From: Chelativorans sp. AA-79
GTDB taxonomy: Bacteria > Pseudomonadota > Alphaproteobacteria > Rhizobiales > Rhizobiaceae
Length of the DNA stretch: 64,000 bases
Reading direction: 5' to 3'
Assembly: GCF_029457495.1 (NCBI RefSeq)
Contig: NZ_CP120361.1
Coordinates: 4,232,001-4,296,000, forward strand
Shown here: one piece after another, positions 37,059-45,633 of the stretch
How positions within the stretch are numbered: the first letter of the stretch is position 1
How the letters are laid out: each line of letters opens with the position of its first letter
Notes under the pieces: generated by a model
Databases searched by the model: none
Told to the model about the DNA's origin: nothing
What the model saw: only the letters and a program-made list of their open reading frames with translations
Position numbers and translations under genes: made by a program

Positions 37059-38051
37059 ATGGCAAGGGGCGAGCTGATGAAAAAGCTGCTCGCAAGTTAC
37101 GGCCGCGAGGACGATTTCCGTGCGGTCGTGGAGCAGATCATTGCGGACGAGGAGAAAAAAAATAACCGAGTGCTCGCGCGCAGCCTGCGCAAGACCCTCG
37201 ATAATCTTGGCTCGCATCCGCAAACAGGCGGCCTATCCCGTCTTGTTCCGTTTCCTGATGAAGCAAAAGACTTCATCCAGCGGATCGAGCCACGGCACGG
37301 GCCGCAGGACATCATTCTTTCGCGCGGGAACATTGAGCTCTTCGTTGGCCTGATCCGTGAATTTCGGCAAGCGGACCGGATCAGGCGACATGGCCTTCCG
37401 GTTCGGTCAAAGCTGCTCTTCTGCGGTCCACCAGGGTCCGGGAAGACCCTGTGTGCCGAGGTCTTCGCCAATGAACTCGGTCTACCGTTCTTCCACGTCC
37501 GGCTCGATAGCCTGATCTCGTCCTATCTAGGGGAAACCGCCACCAACATCCGCAAGACGTTCGAGTTCGCGAGGAGGCAACCTTGCGTGCTGTTTTTCGA
37601 CGAATTCGACGCAATTGCACGCTCACGCGAAGAGACCGGTGAGCACAGCGAACTTCGGCGGGTCGTCAACAGCCTGTTGATCTTCATCGAACAGATCGAA
37701 CCACAGGGCTTTCTGATCGCGGCAACGAACCTCGATGCGCACCTTGATCCAGCCGTATGGCGACGCTTCGACGAGATTGTGTGGTTCGAGCAGCCCGACG
37801 ACAAGATGATCCGGAAGTATCTTGAGCATGCATTCCGCAATGTGAAGGTGACATTTGATCCCTCTAGCTATTCAAACCAACTCCAAAGCTATTCCTACGC
37901 TGACCTAGAAAGGGTCTGCGTACAGGCGATAAAGCTCTCCGTTCTCAATGGGAACAGGGCGGTATCCGATGCGGATTTCAGGCACGCCATGCGTGATGCG
38001 GAACGCCGTAGAATGCGGAAGCAGAAACTGGAAGATCAGACCCGGGAGTAG
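37059..38051 (+). CDS. ietA: AAA+ ATPase IetA (antitoxin/regulator partner of a subtilase)
   Basis: This 330-residue AAA+ protein has Walker A GPPGSGKT at 123-130, Walker B LFFDEFDAI around 178-186, a sensor-1 ATN (AATNLDAHLDPAVWRRFD) and the arginine finger region. A helical N-terminal segment of about 100 residues precedes the ATPase core. With the next gene it forms the IetAS pair, first described for plasmid stability and incompatibility in Agrobacterium and later as an anti-phage system. GGAGG precedes the ATG. Its four-base distance to ietS means co-translation. Confidence 0.88.
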   Translation: MARGELMKKLLASYGREDDFRAVVEQIIADEEKKNNRVLARSLRKTLDNLGSHPQTGGLSRLVPFPDEAKDFIQRIEPRHGPQDIILSRGNIELFVGLIREFRQADRIRRHGLPVRSKLLFCGPPGSGKTLCAEVFANELGLPFFHVRLDSLISSYLGETATNIRKTFEFARRQPCVLFFDEFDAIARSREETGEHSELRRVVNSLLIFIEQIEPQGFLIAATNLDAHLDPAVWRRFDEIVWFEQPDDKMIRKYLEHAFRNVKVTFDPSSYSNQLQSYSYADLERVCVQAIKLSVLNGNRAVSDADFRHAMRDAERRRMRKQKLEDQTRE

Positions 38052-38054
38052 GTT

Positions 38055-40385
38055 ATGCCCCGGCACGAACATCTGCCGCTGCTGCGGCTTCCTGAGACTT
38101 TGGAGCGGCGGAAGACAGGGTATCCAGGCCCGACGCCGTGGCGTGGCAGTGGCTATGGCGGTCAGGTCCGCCGGCAGGTTGAGGCCGCGATTCAGACACA
38201 GCAGCAGAACCGTCCGGCGCAGTTCATCGATCCGTCGCTGATTCTGCGAGTTCGGATGCAGGGTATGCTTCTCGAGCCTGATTGGGAAGCACTGGGACTG
38301 ACACTGCTCTCGAGCGACGATGACCGCAACATCATCCTCTTTTCGTCGCAGGGCGACCTGACTGCCTTCCTGCAGCGCCTGGACGCCTACGATGGCCCGA
38401 TCCCGGATGGCCAGCAGGGCAGACGTTATGAAGGGTTTGTCACTAGGATCGAGAACATCGGCACGCTCGAGCCCCGGGACCGCCTCGGCATGCGGATCAG
38501 GGAGGCTGGGTTCACGGAGGCAACGGACCTTCAGAATGATGAGGTCTATACGGTTGATATCGAACTATGGGATTTCGGAACCCGTCTGGCCCGGGAACGC
38601 AAGGCCCGGCAGATCGAGGATTTCATCACCGGGCAGAATGATGAGGTGTTCGATGTCTATCTCGGACCGTCAATTACGCTGATGCGAGTGCGTGCCCGGG
38701 GACAGACACTTCGGCCTCTGCTGTCTGTACCGGAAGTGGCCTTCATTGACTTGCCACCTGTGCCCGATATCGAAGCGGCCGACCTGGTTCAGATGGAGCT
38801 GGATGACGCTCCGGAGATACTGCCGCCGGATGAAAACGCACCGGTGATCGGTGTGCTGGACAGCGGCGTCAATGATCACCCTTTCCTTGAAGGTGCGATC
38901 CTAGAGCGGTTGGCTTTCCCAGCCGAACTTGGCACTGCGGACGTCTGGGGCCATGGGACACGAGTGGGCGGTGCCGCACTTTACGGGGATCTGAGAGATC
39001 GTCTCGGAGAAGTGCGAATTCAGCCGGTGGGCCGTCTGGTCTCGGCGAAGGTTGTGGGCAACAATGGCAGGTTCTACGAGCGGAGAACCCTTCCGACGCA
39101 GATGCGCGAGACCATTATACGCTTGCGGCAGGATTATGGCTGCCGCATCTTCGTGATGTCCCTAGGCGACGTGCGGGCGCGCAATGAACCTGGCCGGGTC
39201 GGCCCGTGGGCGGCCACGCTCGATGAACTCGCGCGTGAACTCGATGTGATGATTTTTGTCTCCACCGGTAACCGTGCGCCGCGAAGCGGAATGGCAGTGG
39301 AGCAGGGTATCACGCACTACCCTGGATATCTTCTGGAACCGGCCAACCGCCTTTGTGAGCCGGCTGGTGCGGCAAACATTGTGACAGTCGGATCGCTTGC
39401 CAACGGGACGGGGCTCGGGGCCAGACATGAACTCGACGCCCACGTTCGGCCAATCACTGGCGCTCTTGAGCCCTCGCCGTTCTCACGGGCGGGCCCGGGG
39501 GCGGGAGGAATCCGCAAGCCCGATTTCGTGGACGTCGGGGGCACGATGGTGTTCGATGCGCCCTCGGCTAGCCTTCAGTGGGCCCCGCACATCCCAGAAG
39601 CAGGGATTATCACCCTTAACCATGAATACCTGCGACAGCTGATCACCAGCGGCACGGGAACGTCATATGCCGCGCCGATCCTCGCCAACAAGGCGGCCGC
39701 GCTGCTGCGGCTCTTTCCCCACGCTTCCGCCAACCTGATCCGAGCGCTGCTTGCTGGAGCGGCCTCGGTACCGGAGGAATGCGAGGCCAGGTTGAGGGGC
39801 ATGGATGCCGCTGACAAAATGCGCATCTGTGGCAACGGTTTGGTGGATGTTCTCCGGGCAGCCTATTCGGACGATCACCGCGTGGTGCTATACGCGGAGG
39901 ATCGGCTCGCAATCAATCATTTCGCTGTCTATCGGGTACCCATCCCGCAGGAATTTCAGACCAACGGTAGGCGGACCATCCGAGTTTCGCTGGCCTTCGA
40001 TCCACCGGTTCGTCGAACACGGGCAGAGTATATTGGTACAAAGTTGAACTTTCGTCTCCTACGGGGCTGCCCCGCGCAGGAGGTGTTCGCACATTTTCGA
40101 GCACGTACAGCGGATGAGGGTGACCCGCCGGACGTTCCGAACAGATTCCGATGCGATTTGAAGCCCGGACCCCAAAGTCGCGACGGACATACGCTTCAAA
40201 CCGCAGCGCAAACATTCGTGCAGGACACCACTAACTATGGTGACGAATACTACCTGGTCGTCCGCTGCGCCGGAGGCTGGGCGGAGGAGCAGGAGGTCGA
40301 TCAGCGCTTCGCAGTGGTGGTCGAGCTGGAACACCAGCCTGCCGTCCAGCTATACGCGAGGCTGAGGCAGCGCGTTCGGGTATAA
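38055..40385 (+). CDS. ietS: Subtilisin-like serine protease IetS
   Basis: This 776-residue protein has no signal peptide, so it acts in the cytoplasm. The peptidase S8 domain carries the full triad: Asp269 in VLDSGVN, His300 in WGHGTRVGG and Ser537 in GTGTSYAAP. About 260 residues precede the protease domain and 200 follow it. In IetAS the protease is thought to be the toxic effector and the ATPase its controller. Domain order and gene order match that system. Codon use is slightly less GC-rich than the backbone, consistent with separate acquisition. Confidence 0.9.
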   Translation: MPRHEHLPLLRLPETLERRKTGYPGPTPWRGSGYGGQVRRQVEAAIQTQQQNRPAQFIDPSLILRVRMQGMLLEPDWEALGLTLLSSDDDRNIILFSSQGDLTAFLQRLDAYDGPIPDGQQGRRYEGFVTRIENIGTLEPRDRLGMRIREAGFTEATDLQNDEVYTVDIELWDFGTRLARERKARQIEDFITGQNDEVFDVYLGPSITLMRVRARGQTLRPLLSVPEVAFIDLPPVPDIEAADLVQMELDDAPEILPPDENAPVIGVLDSGVNDHPFLEGAILERLAFPAELGTADVWGHGTRVGGAALYGDLRDRLGEVRIQPVGRLVSAKVVGNNGRFYERRTLPTQMRETIIRLRQDYGCRIFVMSLGDVRARNEPGRVGPWAATLDELARELDVMIFVSTGNRAPRSGMAVEQGITHYPGYLLEPANRLCEPAGAANIVTVGSLANGTGLGARHELDAHVRPITGALEPSPFSRAGPGAGGIRKPDFVDVGGTMVFDAPSASLQWAPHIPEAGIITLNHEYLRQLITSGTGTSYAAPILANKAAALLRLFPHASANLIRALLAGAASVPEECEARLRGMDAADKMRICGNGLVDVLRAAYSDDHRVVLYAEDRLAINHFAVYRVPIPQEFQTNGRRTIRVSLAFDPPVRRTRAEYIGTKLNFRLLRGCPAQEVFAHFRARTADEGDPPDVPNRFRCDLKPGPQSRDGHTLQTAAQTFVQDTTNYGDEYYLVVRCAGGWAEEQEVDQRFAVVVELEHQPAVQLYARLRQRVRV

Positions 40386-40812
40386 GACTGTCAGCGGGAC
40401 AATGCGGCATTCAGCATTTGAGCTTGGGGGCGATTTTGGGTCGGCGTGCGGGTGGATAACCCCGGTTATCGGCTAACTCTACAGTTCGCTTGATGACTGT
40501 TTTTGGCGCTTTCGCTCGATCCAATGGGCGAGACGGACGATGCCCACGCCGACGCAAATGTCGGCAATTCAAAGATTGCGGCTGGAAGCCGTCAGCCCGC
40601 TCTCGGCCCCGGCTCTGCCATTCGTGGACACTGTCCGGATGAGTAAGGCGGGACGGCATCCCTAAAGCCGCTGCCGATGTCTTTGACACCACACCGTGGA
40701 AGGGACATTTCTCCTATGATCCCCGAATTTTGTCACTCCGCCTAGCTGCTGATTTTTCGCCATCGTCGCATCTGCAACGCCGCTCTGCCGGCTTACGCGA
40801 CGGAGGCCGAAC
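40386..40812. promoter_or_regulatory. Non-coding region upstream of rdfS, probable activator-controlled promoter
   Basis: No gene is supported in these 427 bp. TTGACA (40683-40688) and TATGAT (40715-40720) are present but 26 bp apart, too far for an unaided sigma-70 promoter. In ICEMlSymR7A FseA activates rdfS, so its binding site should lie here. Confidence 0.35.
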
Positions 40813-41079
40813 ATGCAGGACAAAACCGACAGCAACTGGCCGCGCTTCATGCGCACACCTGAAGCAGCCCGTCTCCTCGGCCTGTCTCCCCGCACGCTGG
40901 AAAAATATCGCTGCGAAGGCATGGGGCCGATCTATCACAAGCTGGGCGGCCGCGTGGTCTACACGGTTACCGATCTTGTTGCATGGATCGATGCCTGCGC
41001 CCGTCGGTCCACCTGCGAGCCGCTGCTCCCAAGCCTTTCCGCACCGCGGGACGGGAAGGGGCCGGACGGCAGCTGTTGA
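40813..41079 (+). CDS. rdfS: AlpA/RdfS-type excisionase (recombination directionality factor)
   Basis: This 88-residue protein has a MerR-like winged helix of the AlpA/excisionase family: FMRTPEAARLLGLSPRTLEKYRCEGMGPIYHKLGGRVVYTVTDLVAWIDA. GGAGG sits 7 bases before the ATG. In related ICEs RdfS switches the integrase from integration to excision and also affects the transfer genes. Here it heads the run rdfS-repA-MTase-DUF2840-traF, all on the same strand, as expected for that operon. Confidence 0.85.
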   Translation: MQDKTDSNWPRFMRTPEAARLLGLSPRTLEKYRCEGMGPIYHKLGGRVVYTVTDLVAWIDACARRSTCEPLLPSLSAPRDGKGPDGSC

Positions 41080-41091
41080 TCGGCGACACCC

Positions 41092-41940
41092 ATGTCGACG
41101 CCCGTTCCAGCACGTCATACCGAACCGTTTCGGACCCACGCTCGCGCCATCGCCGCCCGTGATGCGCAGGACCTCATGTCCTGGCCCTTCTTCTCTCTGG
41201 CAAAGTCCCGCCGCGTCATCCCAATCGACTTCCGCCTGGGCGACGTGTCGATCCGTGTCGAGGCAACCGCCGAACACGGCATGGCGACCATATGGGACGC
41301 TGACATCCTGATCTGGGCCGCCAGCCAGATCGTCGACGCGCGTGACAACGGCTTGCGCACCTCGCGTTTCATACTCGCCAGGCCTTACGAGATCCTCTCC
41401 TTTATCGGCCGAGCCGACACCGGCCTGAATTACACACGGCTGAAAGCCGCGCTCGACCGGCTCCAGTCCACCACCGTCGTTACTTCGATCCGCCAGCCCT
41501 CGGAGAAGCGGCGGCACCGCTTCTCGTGGATCGCCGAATGGAAGGAGCGTCTGGATGGTGGCGGCCGATCGCTCGGCATCGAACTCGTGCTCGCCGACTG
41601 GTTCTATGCCGGCGTCGTCGACGATGCACTGATCCTGACCATCGACCGGGAATATTTCGCGCTCAAGGGCGGCCTCGAACGCTGGCTCTACCGGCTCGTG
41701 CGCAAGCATGCAGGCCGTCAGCCCTGGGGCTGGAGCTTCGAAGTTGCTCACCTCCACCTCAAATCCGGCAGCCTCGCGCCGCTGCGCCGCTTCCGCTTCG
41801 AGCTGCGCGCCATTGTTCGGCGACAGCCGCTGCCGGGCTATCGCCTCAATCTGCTGGATGATTCACATGGCTGTCAGCGCCTGATATTCCGGCCAGATAC
41901 GTCTGATCCGGTGGAGCGTCGTACCGGAGGCGCAAGATGA
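41092..41940 (+). CDS. repA: Replication initiator protein A (RepA/TrfA-like)
   Basis: This 282-residue protein is a replication initiator of the RepA/TrfA type common on ICEs: SWPFFSLAKSRRVIPIDFRLGD, then SFIGRADTGLNYTRLKAALDRLQSTTV (winged helix) and FALKGGLERWLYRLVRKHAG. Such proteins open an iteron-type origin and let the excised circle replicate. Candidate iterons lie directly downstream at 41999-42057. It starts 12 bases after rdfS. Confidence 0.87.
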   Translation: MSTPVPARHTEPFRTHARAIAARDAQDLMSWPFFSLAKSRRVIPIDFRLGDVSIRVEATAEHGMATIWDADILIWAASQIVDARDNGLRTSRFILARPYEILSFIGRADTGLNYTRLKAALDRLQSTTVVTSIRQPSEKRRHRFSWIAEWKERLDGGGRSLGIELVLADWFYAGVVDDALILTIDREYFALKGGLERWLYRLVRKHAGRQPWGWSFEVAHLHLKSGSLAPLRRFRFELRAIVRRQPLPGYRLNLLDDSHGCQRLIFRPDTSDPVERRTGGAR

Positions 41941-41998
41941 TGTTCCCCGCGCCTTCGCATTCGTACGGCAATTGTGGATGGCCTGTGTATCAAACCGA

Positions 41999-42057
41999 AC
42001 CAGCGGGAACACTCTTTCCCGTACCAGCCGGAACGCCATACCCGTACCAGCGGGAAC
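41999..42057 (+). repeat. Three iteron-like repeats downstream of repA
   Basis: ACCAGCGGGAAC at 41999-42010, ACCAGCCGGAAC at 42023-42034 and ACCAGCGGGAAC at 42046-42057 are spaced 24 and 23 bp apart; the last two are each preceded by CCCGT. Regular spacing of about two helical turns next to a RepA gene is the arrangement of iteron origins. Confidence 0.6.
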
Positions 42058-42079
42058 GAAAGCACCCTGTAACAGGCGG

Positions 42080-42155
42080 ATATTATTCGCGGATTCCAGC
42101 CCCTCTAACTAATCTAACATCAAGAATCCTTCGAATTCTTGATTCTAACGGCAGC
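42080..42155. other. A/T-rich stretch with a 9-bp inverted repeat, candidate origin melting region
   Basis: The DNA after the iterons is unusually A/T-rich for this island and contains ATCAAGAAT (42119-42127) and ATTCTTGAT (42135-42143), a perfect inverted repeat with a 7-base loop. It could be the unwinding element of the origin or a terminator. Confidence 0.4.
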
Positions 42156-42226
42156 TCCGAACGGGGAAAAAGCCGCTACGGCCGCGAATGTGCATCGAGC
42201 AACCTTCGCATGCGGAGGATTGCGTG

Positions 42227-42970
42227 ATGACGATACTGACCGGCGACTGCCGCGACCTCATGCCGATGCATGGTCCCTTCGATCTGATCCTCGCCGATCC
42301 TCCCTATGGCGACACCTCGCTCGCCTGGGATCGCCGCGTCGACGGCTGGCTGCCGCTCGCGCGCGCAGCCCTGAAGCCGTCCGGTTCGCTCTGGGTCTTT
42401 AGGTCGCTGCGATCCTTCATGACCACCAGCAGGGCCTTCGCCGATGCCGGCTTTGCCTATGCGCAGGAGATTGTCTGGGAAAAGCAGAACGGCTCTTCCT
42501 TTCACGCCGACCGCTTCAAGCGCGTGCATGAATTCGTGGTGCAGTTCCGCCGCGCCGACGTGCCATGGAGCGCCGTCTACAATGACGTGCAGACGACACT
42601 GGATGCGGTCGCGCGCACCGTACGGCGCAAGAAGCGGCCGCCACACACGGGCCATATCGACGCCGGTCACTATGTCAGCGAGCACGGCGGCCCGCGCCTG
42701 ATGCGTTCGGTGATCTTCTTGCGCAACGCTTATGGTCGCGCCATCCACCCGACCGAAAAACCCGTCTTCCTCCTGGAAATTCTCATCCGCACGAGTTGCC
42801 CGCCGGGCGGTCTGGTCGGCGACTGGTTCGCCGGTTCGGGTGCTGCCGGCGAAGCCTGCAAGCTAACCGACCGCCGCTACATCGGCTGCGAGATCGATCC
42901 GAAGATGGCCGAGTGTGCGCGGGCACGCATCGCCTCCGTACTGCCTTTTACCGAAGGGACACGGCCATGA
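42227..42970 (+). CDS. Solitary DNA methyltransferase (beta-class N4/N6)
   Basis: This 247-residue methyltransferase has the catalytic motif DPPYGD near residue 24 and the SAM-binding motif DWFAGSGAAGEACK near 200, the order of beta-class enzymes. The target-recognition part lies between them. No cognate endonuclease is nearby, so it is probably an orphan enzyme that marks the element's DNA or regulates it. GGAGG lies nine bases before the ATG. It occupies the place where a ParA gene often sits in related ICEs. It overlaps the next gene by ATGA. Confidence 0.9.
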   Translation: MTILTGDCRDLMPMHGPFDLILADPPYGDTSLAWDRRVDGWLPLARAALKPSGSLWVFRSLRSFMTTSRAFADAGFAYAQEIVWEKQNGSSFHADRFKRVHEFVVQFRRADVPWSAVYNDVQTTLDAVARTVRRKKRPPHTGHIDAGHYVSEHGGPRLMRSVIFLRNAYGRAIHPTEKPVFLLEILIRTSCPPGGLVGDWFAGSGAAGEACKLTDRRYIGCEIDPKMAECARARIASVLPFTEGTRP

Positions 42971-43461
42971 CGACTGACAGCCGCAGCGCCAGACAGCCGA
43001 AAGACCGCACACTGGTCGAACTGACCTGGCGCGAGAGGAAGATCGAGCACTGGATACGCTTCGGCCGCATCGCCGAAGATCAGCGCCTTGACCGCCATCG
43101 GCGCGTCGTCAGCCTCCAGCCGGGCAGCATCTTCGCTTTCGTCCGCTGGGCCGGGAACGAGCATGGCACGATCATCTCGCGCATCGACATCGTGCGCGCT
43201 GTGGCCGCCGGTGAGCTATTTCAGACATTGCCCTTCGTGCGCCCTGGCGGCGAGATTCTGCTCAGGCTGACCGGCTGGCCGAAGGTCGAGACAGTGCTGA
43301 AAGCCATCGACGCGATCGAGGCGCTCGGCATCGATCCGGCCGATGTCGCGCCGGATCACTGGCGACACATCCACAACCGCATCAGCGTCAACGAGCCGTT
43401 CCGCGCCTATGGCCGCGAGCAGCACCGCGCCTGGCTGCGCCGCCGCGAGGTGACGCGATGA
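42967..43461 (+). CDS. DUF2840 domain protein
   Basis: This 164-residue soluble protein has the DUF2840 features LVELTWRERKIEHWIRFGR, PGSIFAFVRWAGNEHGTIISRIDI and LPFVRPGGEILLRLTGWPKV. DUF2840 genes are nearly always found just before traF in alphaproteobacterial ICEs. The function is unknown, with a role in transfer assumed. It overlaps by ATGA on both sides, so MTase, DUF2840 and TraF are translationally coupled. Confidence 0.88.
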   Translation: MTTDSRSARQPKDRTLVELTWRERKIEHWIRFGRIAEDQRLDRHRRVVSLQPGSIFAFVRWAGNEHGTIISRIDIVRAVAAGELFQTLPFVRPGGEILLRLTGWPKVETVLKAIDAIEALGIDPADVAPDHWRHIHNRISVNEPFRAYGREQHRAWLRRREVTR

Positions 43462-44018
43462 CCAGCCGCCGCCTGACGATCCTCTCAATGCTCGCCGGGG
43501 TGGCTCTGGTCGCCACACCAGCATGGCATCGGCCCGATATCCGCTTCATCTGGAATGCCTCCGCCAGCGTGCCGGTCGGCCTCTACCGCATTGTACCTGC
43601 GGATCACATCGACGTCACCGACCTGGCCGTCGTCATGCCGCCCCACGAGCTCGCGGCTTTCCTCGGCGCGCGCGGCTACCTGCCGCGCGGCCTACCGCTG
43701 ATCAAGCGCGTTCTGGCACTCGGCGGCACCGAGATTTGCCGGCGCGGCAGCGTGATCATCGCCTACGGCACGAGCTACGGAACAGCTCGCGACCACGACG
43801 CGCGCGGCCGGCCGCTGCCTGCCTGGCAAGGCTGCCGGACGCTCGGCAACGGTGAAGCCTTCTTCATGAACTGGGACAGTCCCGACAGTTTCGACAGCCG
43901 CTATGTCGGGCCATTTCCCCTCACAACAGTCGTCGGCCGCGCGATCCCAATATGGACGACCGACGATCCCGACCCGGCCGCGGAAGGCTTCCGCGAGCCG
44001 GCTTCCGACGAGCCGTGA
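43458..44018 (+). CDS. traF: Conjugative transfer signal peptidase TraF
   Basis: This 186-residue protein of the S26 signal peptidase family has an N-terminal membrane segment (around 7-22). The catalytic serine lies in WNASASVPVGLYRI and the lysine in PLIKRVLALGG; the closing box is FFMNWDSPDSFDSRYVGPFP. TraF matures the TrbC pilin by cyclisation during pilus assembly. Its substrate TrbC is not in the window. It starts with an ATGA overlap. Confidence 0.92.
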   Translation: MTSRRLTILSMLAGVALVATPAWHRPDIRFIWNASASVPVGLYRIVPADHIDVTDLAVVMPPHELAAFLGARGYLPRGLPLIKRVLALGGTEICRRGSVIIAYGTSYGTARDHDARGRPLPAWQGCRTLGNGEAFFMNWDSPDSFDSRYVGPFPLTTVVGRAIPIWTTDDPDPAAEGFREPASDEP

Positions 44019-44054
44019 CGGCTCGTTTCCCCCAGCAACGAAAGGAAAAACATC

Positions 44055-44381
44055 GTGGCCCAGATTGGAACCTTTACCCGCAACGACGATGGCTTCTTCG
44101 GCCGCGTCCGCACGCTCACCCTCGACGTCGAGATGACCGTTCTTCCCGTCGAAGGATCAGACGCGGAAAACGCGCCGAACCATCGCGTCTTCTGCGATGG
44201 CCTGGAAGTCGGCGCGGCCTGGGATCGCACCGGCGACAAGGCTGGCGCCTACCTCTCCGTGACTATCGACGACCCATCCTTCGTCGAGCCCATCCGCGCA
44301 CGCCTGTTCGAGTCCGACACAAAGAAAGGCACATGGAACCTGCATTGGACGCGCAGGAAGAAGAACGACGGCGAGGCATGA
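44055..44381 (+). CDS. DUF736 domain protein
   Basis: This 108-residue protein starts at GTG 44055 with AQIGTFTRNDDGFFGRVRTLTLDVEMTVLP, the DUF736 signature, and ends with GTWNLHWTRRKK. DUF736 proteins are small, single-domain and found between traF and the relaxase in many ICEs and plasmids; no activity is known. AAAGGAAAAAC is the likely ribosome site. Confidence 0.9.
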   Translation: MAQIGTFTRNDDGFFGRVRTLTLDVEMTVLPVEGSDAENAPNHRVFCDGLEVGAAWDRTGDKAGAYLSVTIDDPSFVEPIRARLFESDTKKGTWNLHWTRRKKNDGEA

Positions 44382-44618
44382 CAAGTTATGCGCTGCCACC
44401 GTTCTCGTCGAACTTTAGGCCCAATCCCCTTGATCGATCGAGTGCCGGTCAATCCCCTCGACCCGATCGCCCATCGGGCGGCCGTCACGCGCAGCGAAGG
44501 TCAAGAGCGGCGGCCTGTTTTCCGGGGAGCGGACACGTCATCATACGCTACTCGTCCGGAGAATGTTGGCCGCCGGCGAAGCCTTGCCCTTGGCCGTAGC
44601 GAGCACGATGGCAGACTG

Positions 44619-45392
44619 ATGGCGCATCGGGATGGCGGTGCATGCGCTGCCGTCCCGACAATCGTCACGATGCTCATTGCAGGTACGATGATCGTCATCA
44701 TGGAGGCCCCCGCATCGGCCGAACCGCCACCGGGCGGACGGCTTGAGCACTCGTCGGCAGTCGCGCCGGCGACCGATCCGTGGGCAGTTTACGTCACCGA
44801 GGCGGCTCGCCGCTTCGTCATTCCGGAGCAATGGATACGCGCGGTGATGAGCATCGAAAGCACCGGCGATCCGGCTGCACTCTCGCCCAAAGGCGCCATC
44901 GGTCTCATGCAGGTCATGCCCGCCACATGGGATGAAATGCGCGTCAGACACGATCTCGGATCCAATCCCTGGCAGCCACGCGACAACATTCTCGCCGGTG
45001 CCGCTTATCTGCGCGAGATGCACGACCGCTACGGCTCGGTCAACGCGATGCTAGCCGCTTACAATGCCGGCCCAGCGCGCTACGATGCGCATCTCGCGTC
45101 CGGCCGATCGCTGCCGGTCGAGACGGTCGACTATGTCGCGAAGATCATGCCGATGATCGAGGGCACGATCTCCGTTACGTCCTTCGATGGACGCCGATCC
45201 CACCCATTGTGGTCTCGCGCGCCGCTCTTTGTTGCGCGGTCGATCATCCATACCGACGACGAACCCGCGTCCGCCGATCTTCCTTCCGGTCGCCCTTCGA
45301 AGCGACCTGCAATCGTCGACCTCTCGGCGCTTGTCCCGCTATCCGATGGCCTCTTCGTAGCTCGGCCGGAAGCGGAAGGAACCCGTCGATGA
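44619..45392 (+). CDS. Lytic transglycosylase, TrbN/VirB1-like
   Basis: This roughly 257-residue secreted protein has a signal peptide (hydrophobic stretch IVTMLIAGTMIVIMEAPASA). An SLT domain follows: WIRAVMSIESTGDPAALSPKGAIGLMQVMPATWDEM with catalytic Glu in SIES, and AYNAGP. It opens peptidoglycan locally for the transfer channel. The start chosen, 44619, places the signal peptide near the N-terminus; an earlier ATG at 44388 would add 77 unrelated residues. Confidence 0.88.
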   Translation: MAHRDGGACAAVPTIVTMLIAGTMIVIMEAPASAEPPPGGRLEHSSAVAPATDPWAVYVTEAARRFVIPEQWIRAVMSIESTGDPAALSPKGAIGLMQVMPATWDEMRVRHDLGSNPWQPRDNILAGAAYLREMHDRYGSVNAMLAAYNAGPARYDAHLASGRSLPVETVDYVAKIMPMIEGTISVTSFDGRRSHPLWSRAPLFVARSIIHTDDEPASADLPSGRPSKRPAIVDLSALVPLSDGLFVARPEAEGTRR

Positions 45393-45486
45393 ATTTCGTG
45401 GTTCTGCGCAGGGATTCGTGCATAGTCGTTTTGACTACGGTGCGCTGCGGGACAGCGGGAGCAACGACCGAAGCATGGCAAGATAA

Positions 45487-45620
45487 AAAGCCGCACATCG
45501 CGGCTTTGACGGTCGGTTGGTTTTGCTGGCTTCGCCGGGGTTTTGCGCACATCGCGCGCACTCAGCGCGATGTGCGCTGCCTCATTTTGTTGAGTGCTTT
45601 CAGCACAAACCGCACATCGC
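45487..45620 (+). other. Candidate origin of transfer (oriT) upstream of the relaxase
   Basis: The 240-bp gap before the relaxase carries a perfect 13-bp inverted repeat GCGCACATCGCGC (45545-45557) / GCGCGATGTGCGC (45565-45577) with a 7-base loop. It also carries AAAGCCGC/GCGGCTTT (45487-45494 and 45500-45507) around ACATC. CGCACATCGC recurs at four places, one inverted. Inverted repeats beside the relaxase gene are the hallmark of oriT. The nick site cannot be read. Confidence 0.55.
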
Positions 45621-45633
45621 AGGTTTTTGCCCC

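Noticed and set aside
40411..40692. 93-codon minus-strand frame in the gap before rdfS
   Set aside because: Arginine-rich with no ribosome site or family; the gap is better explained as regulatory DNA.
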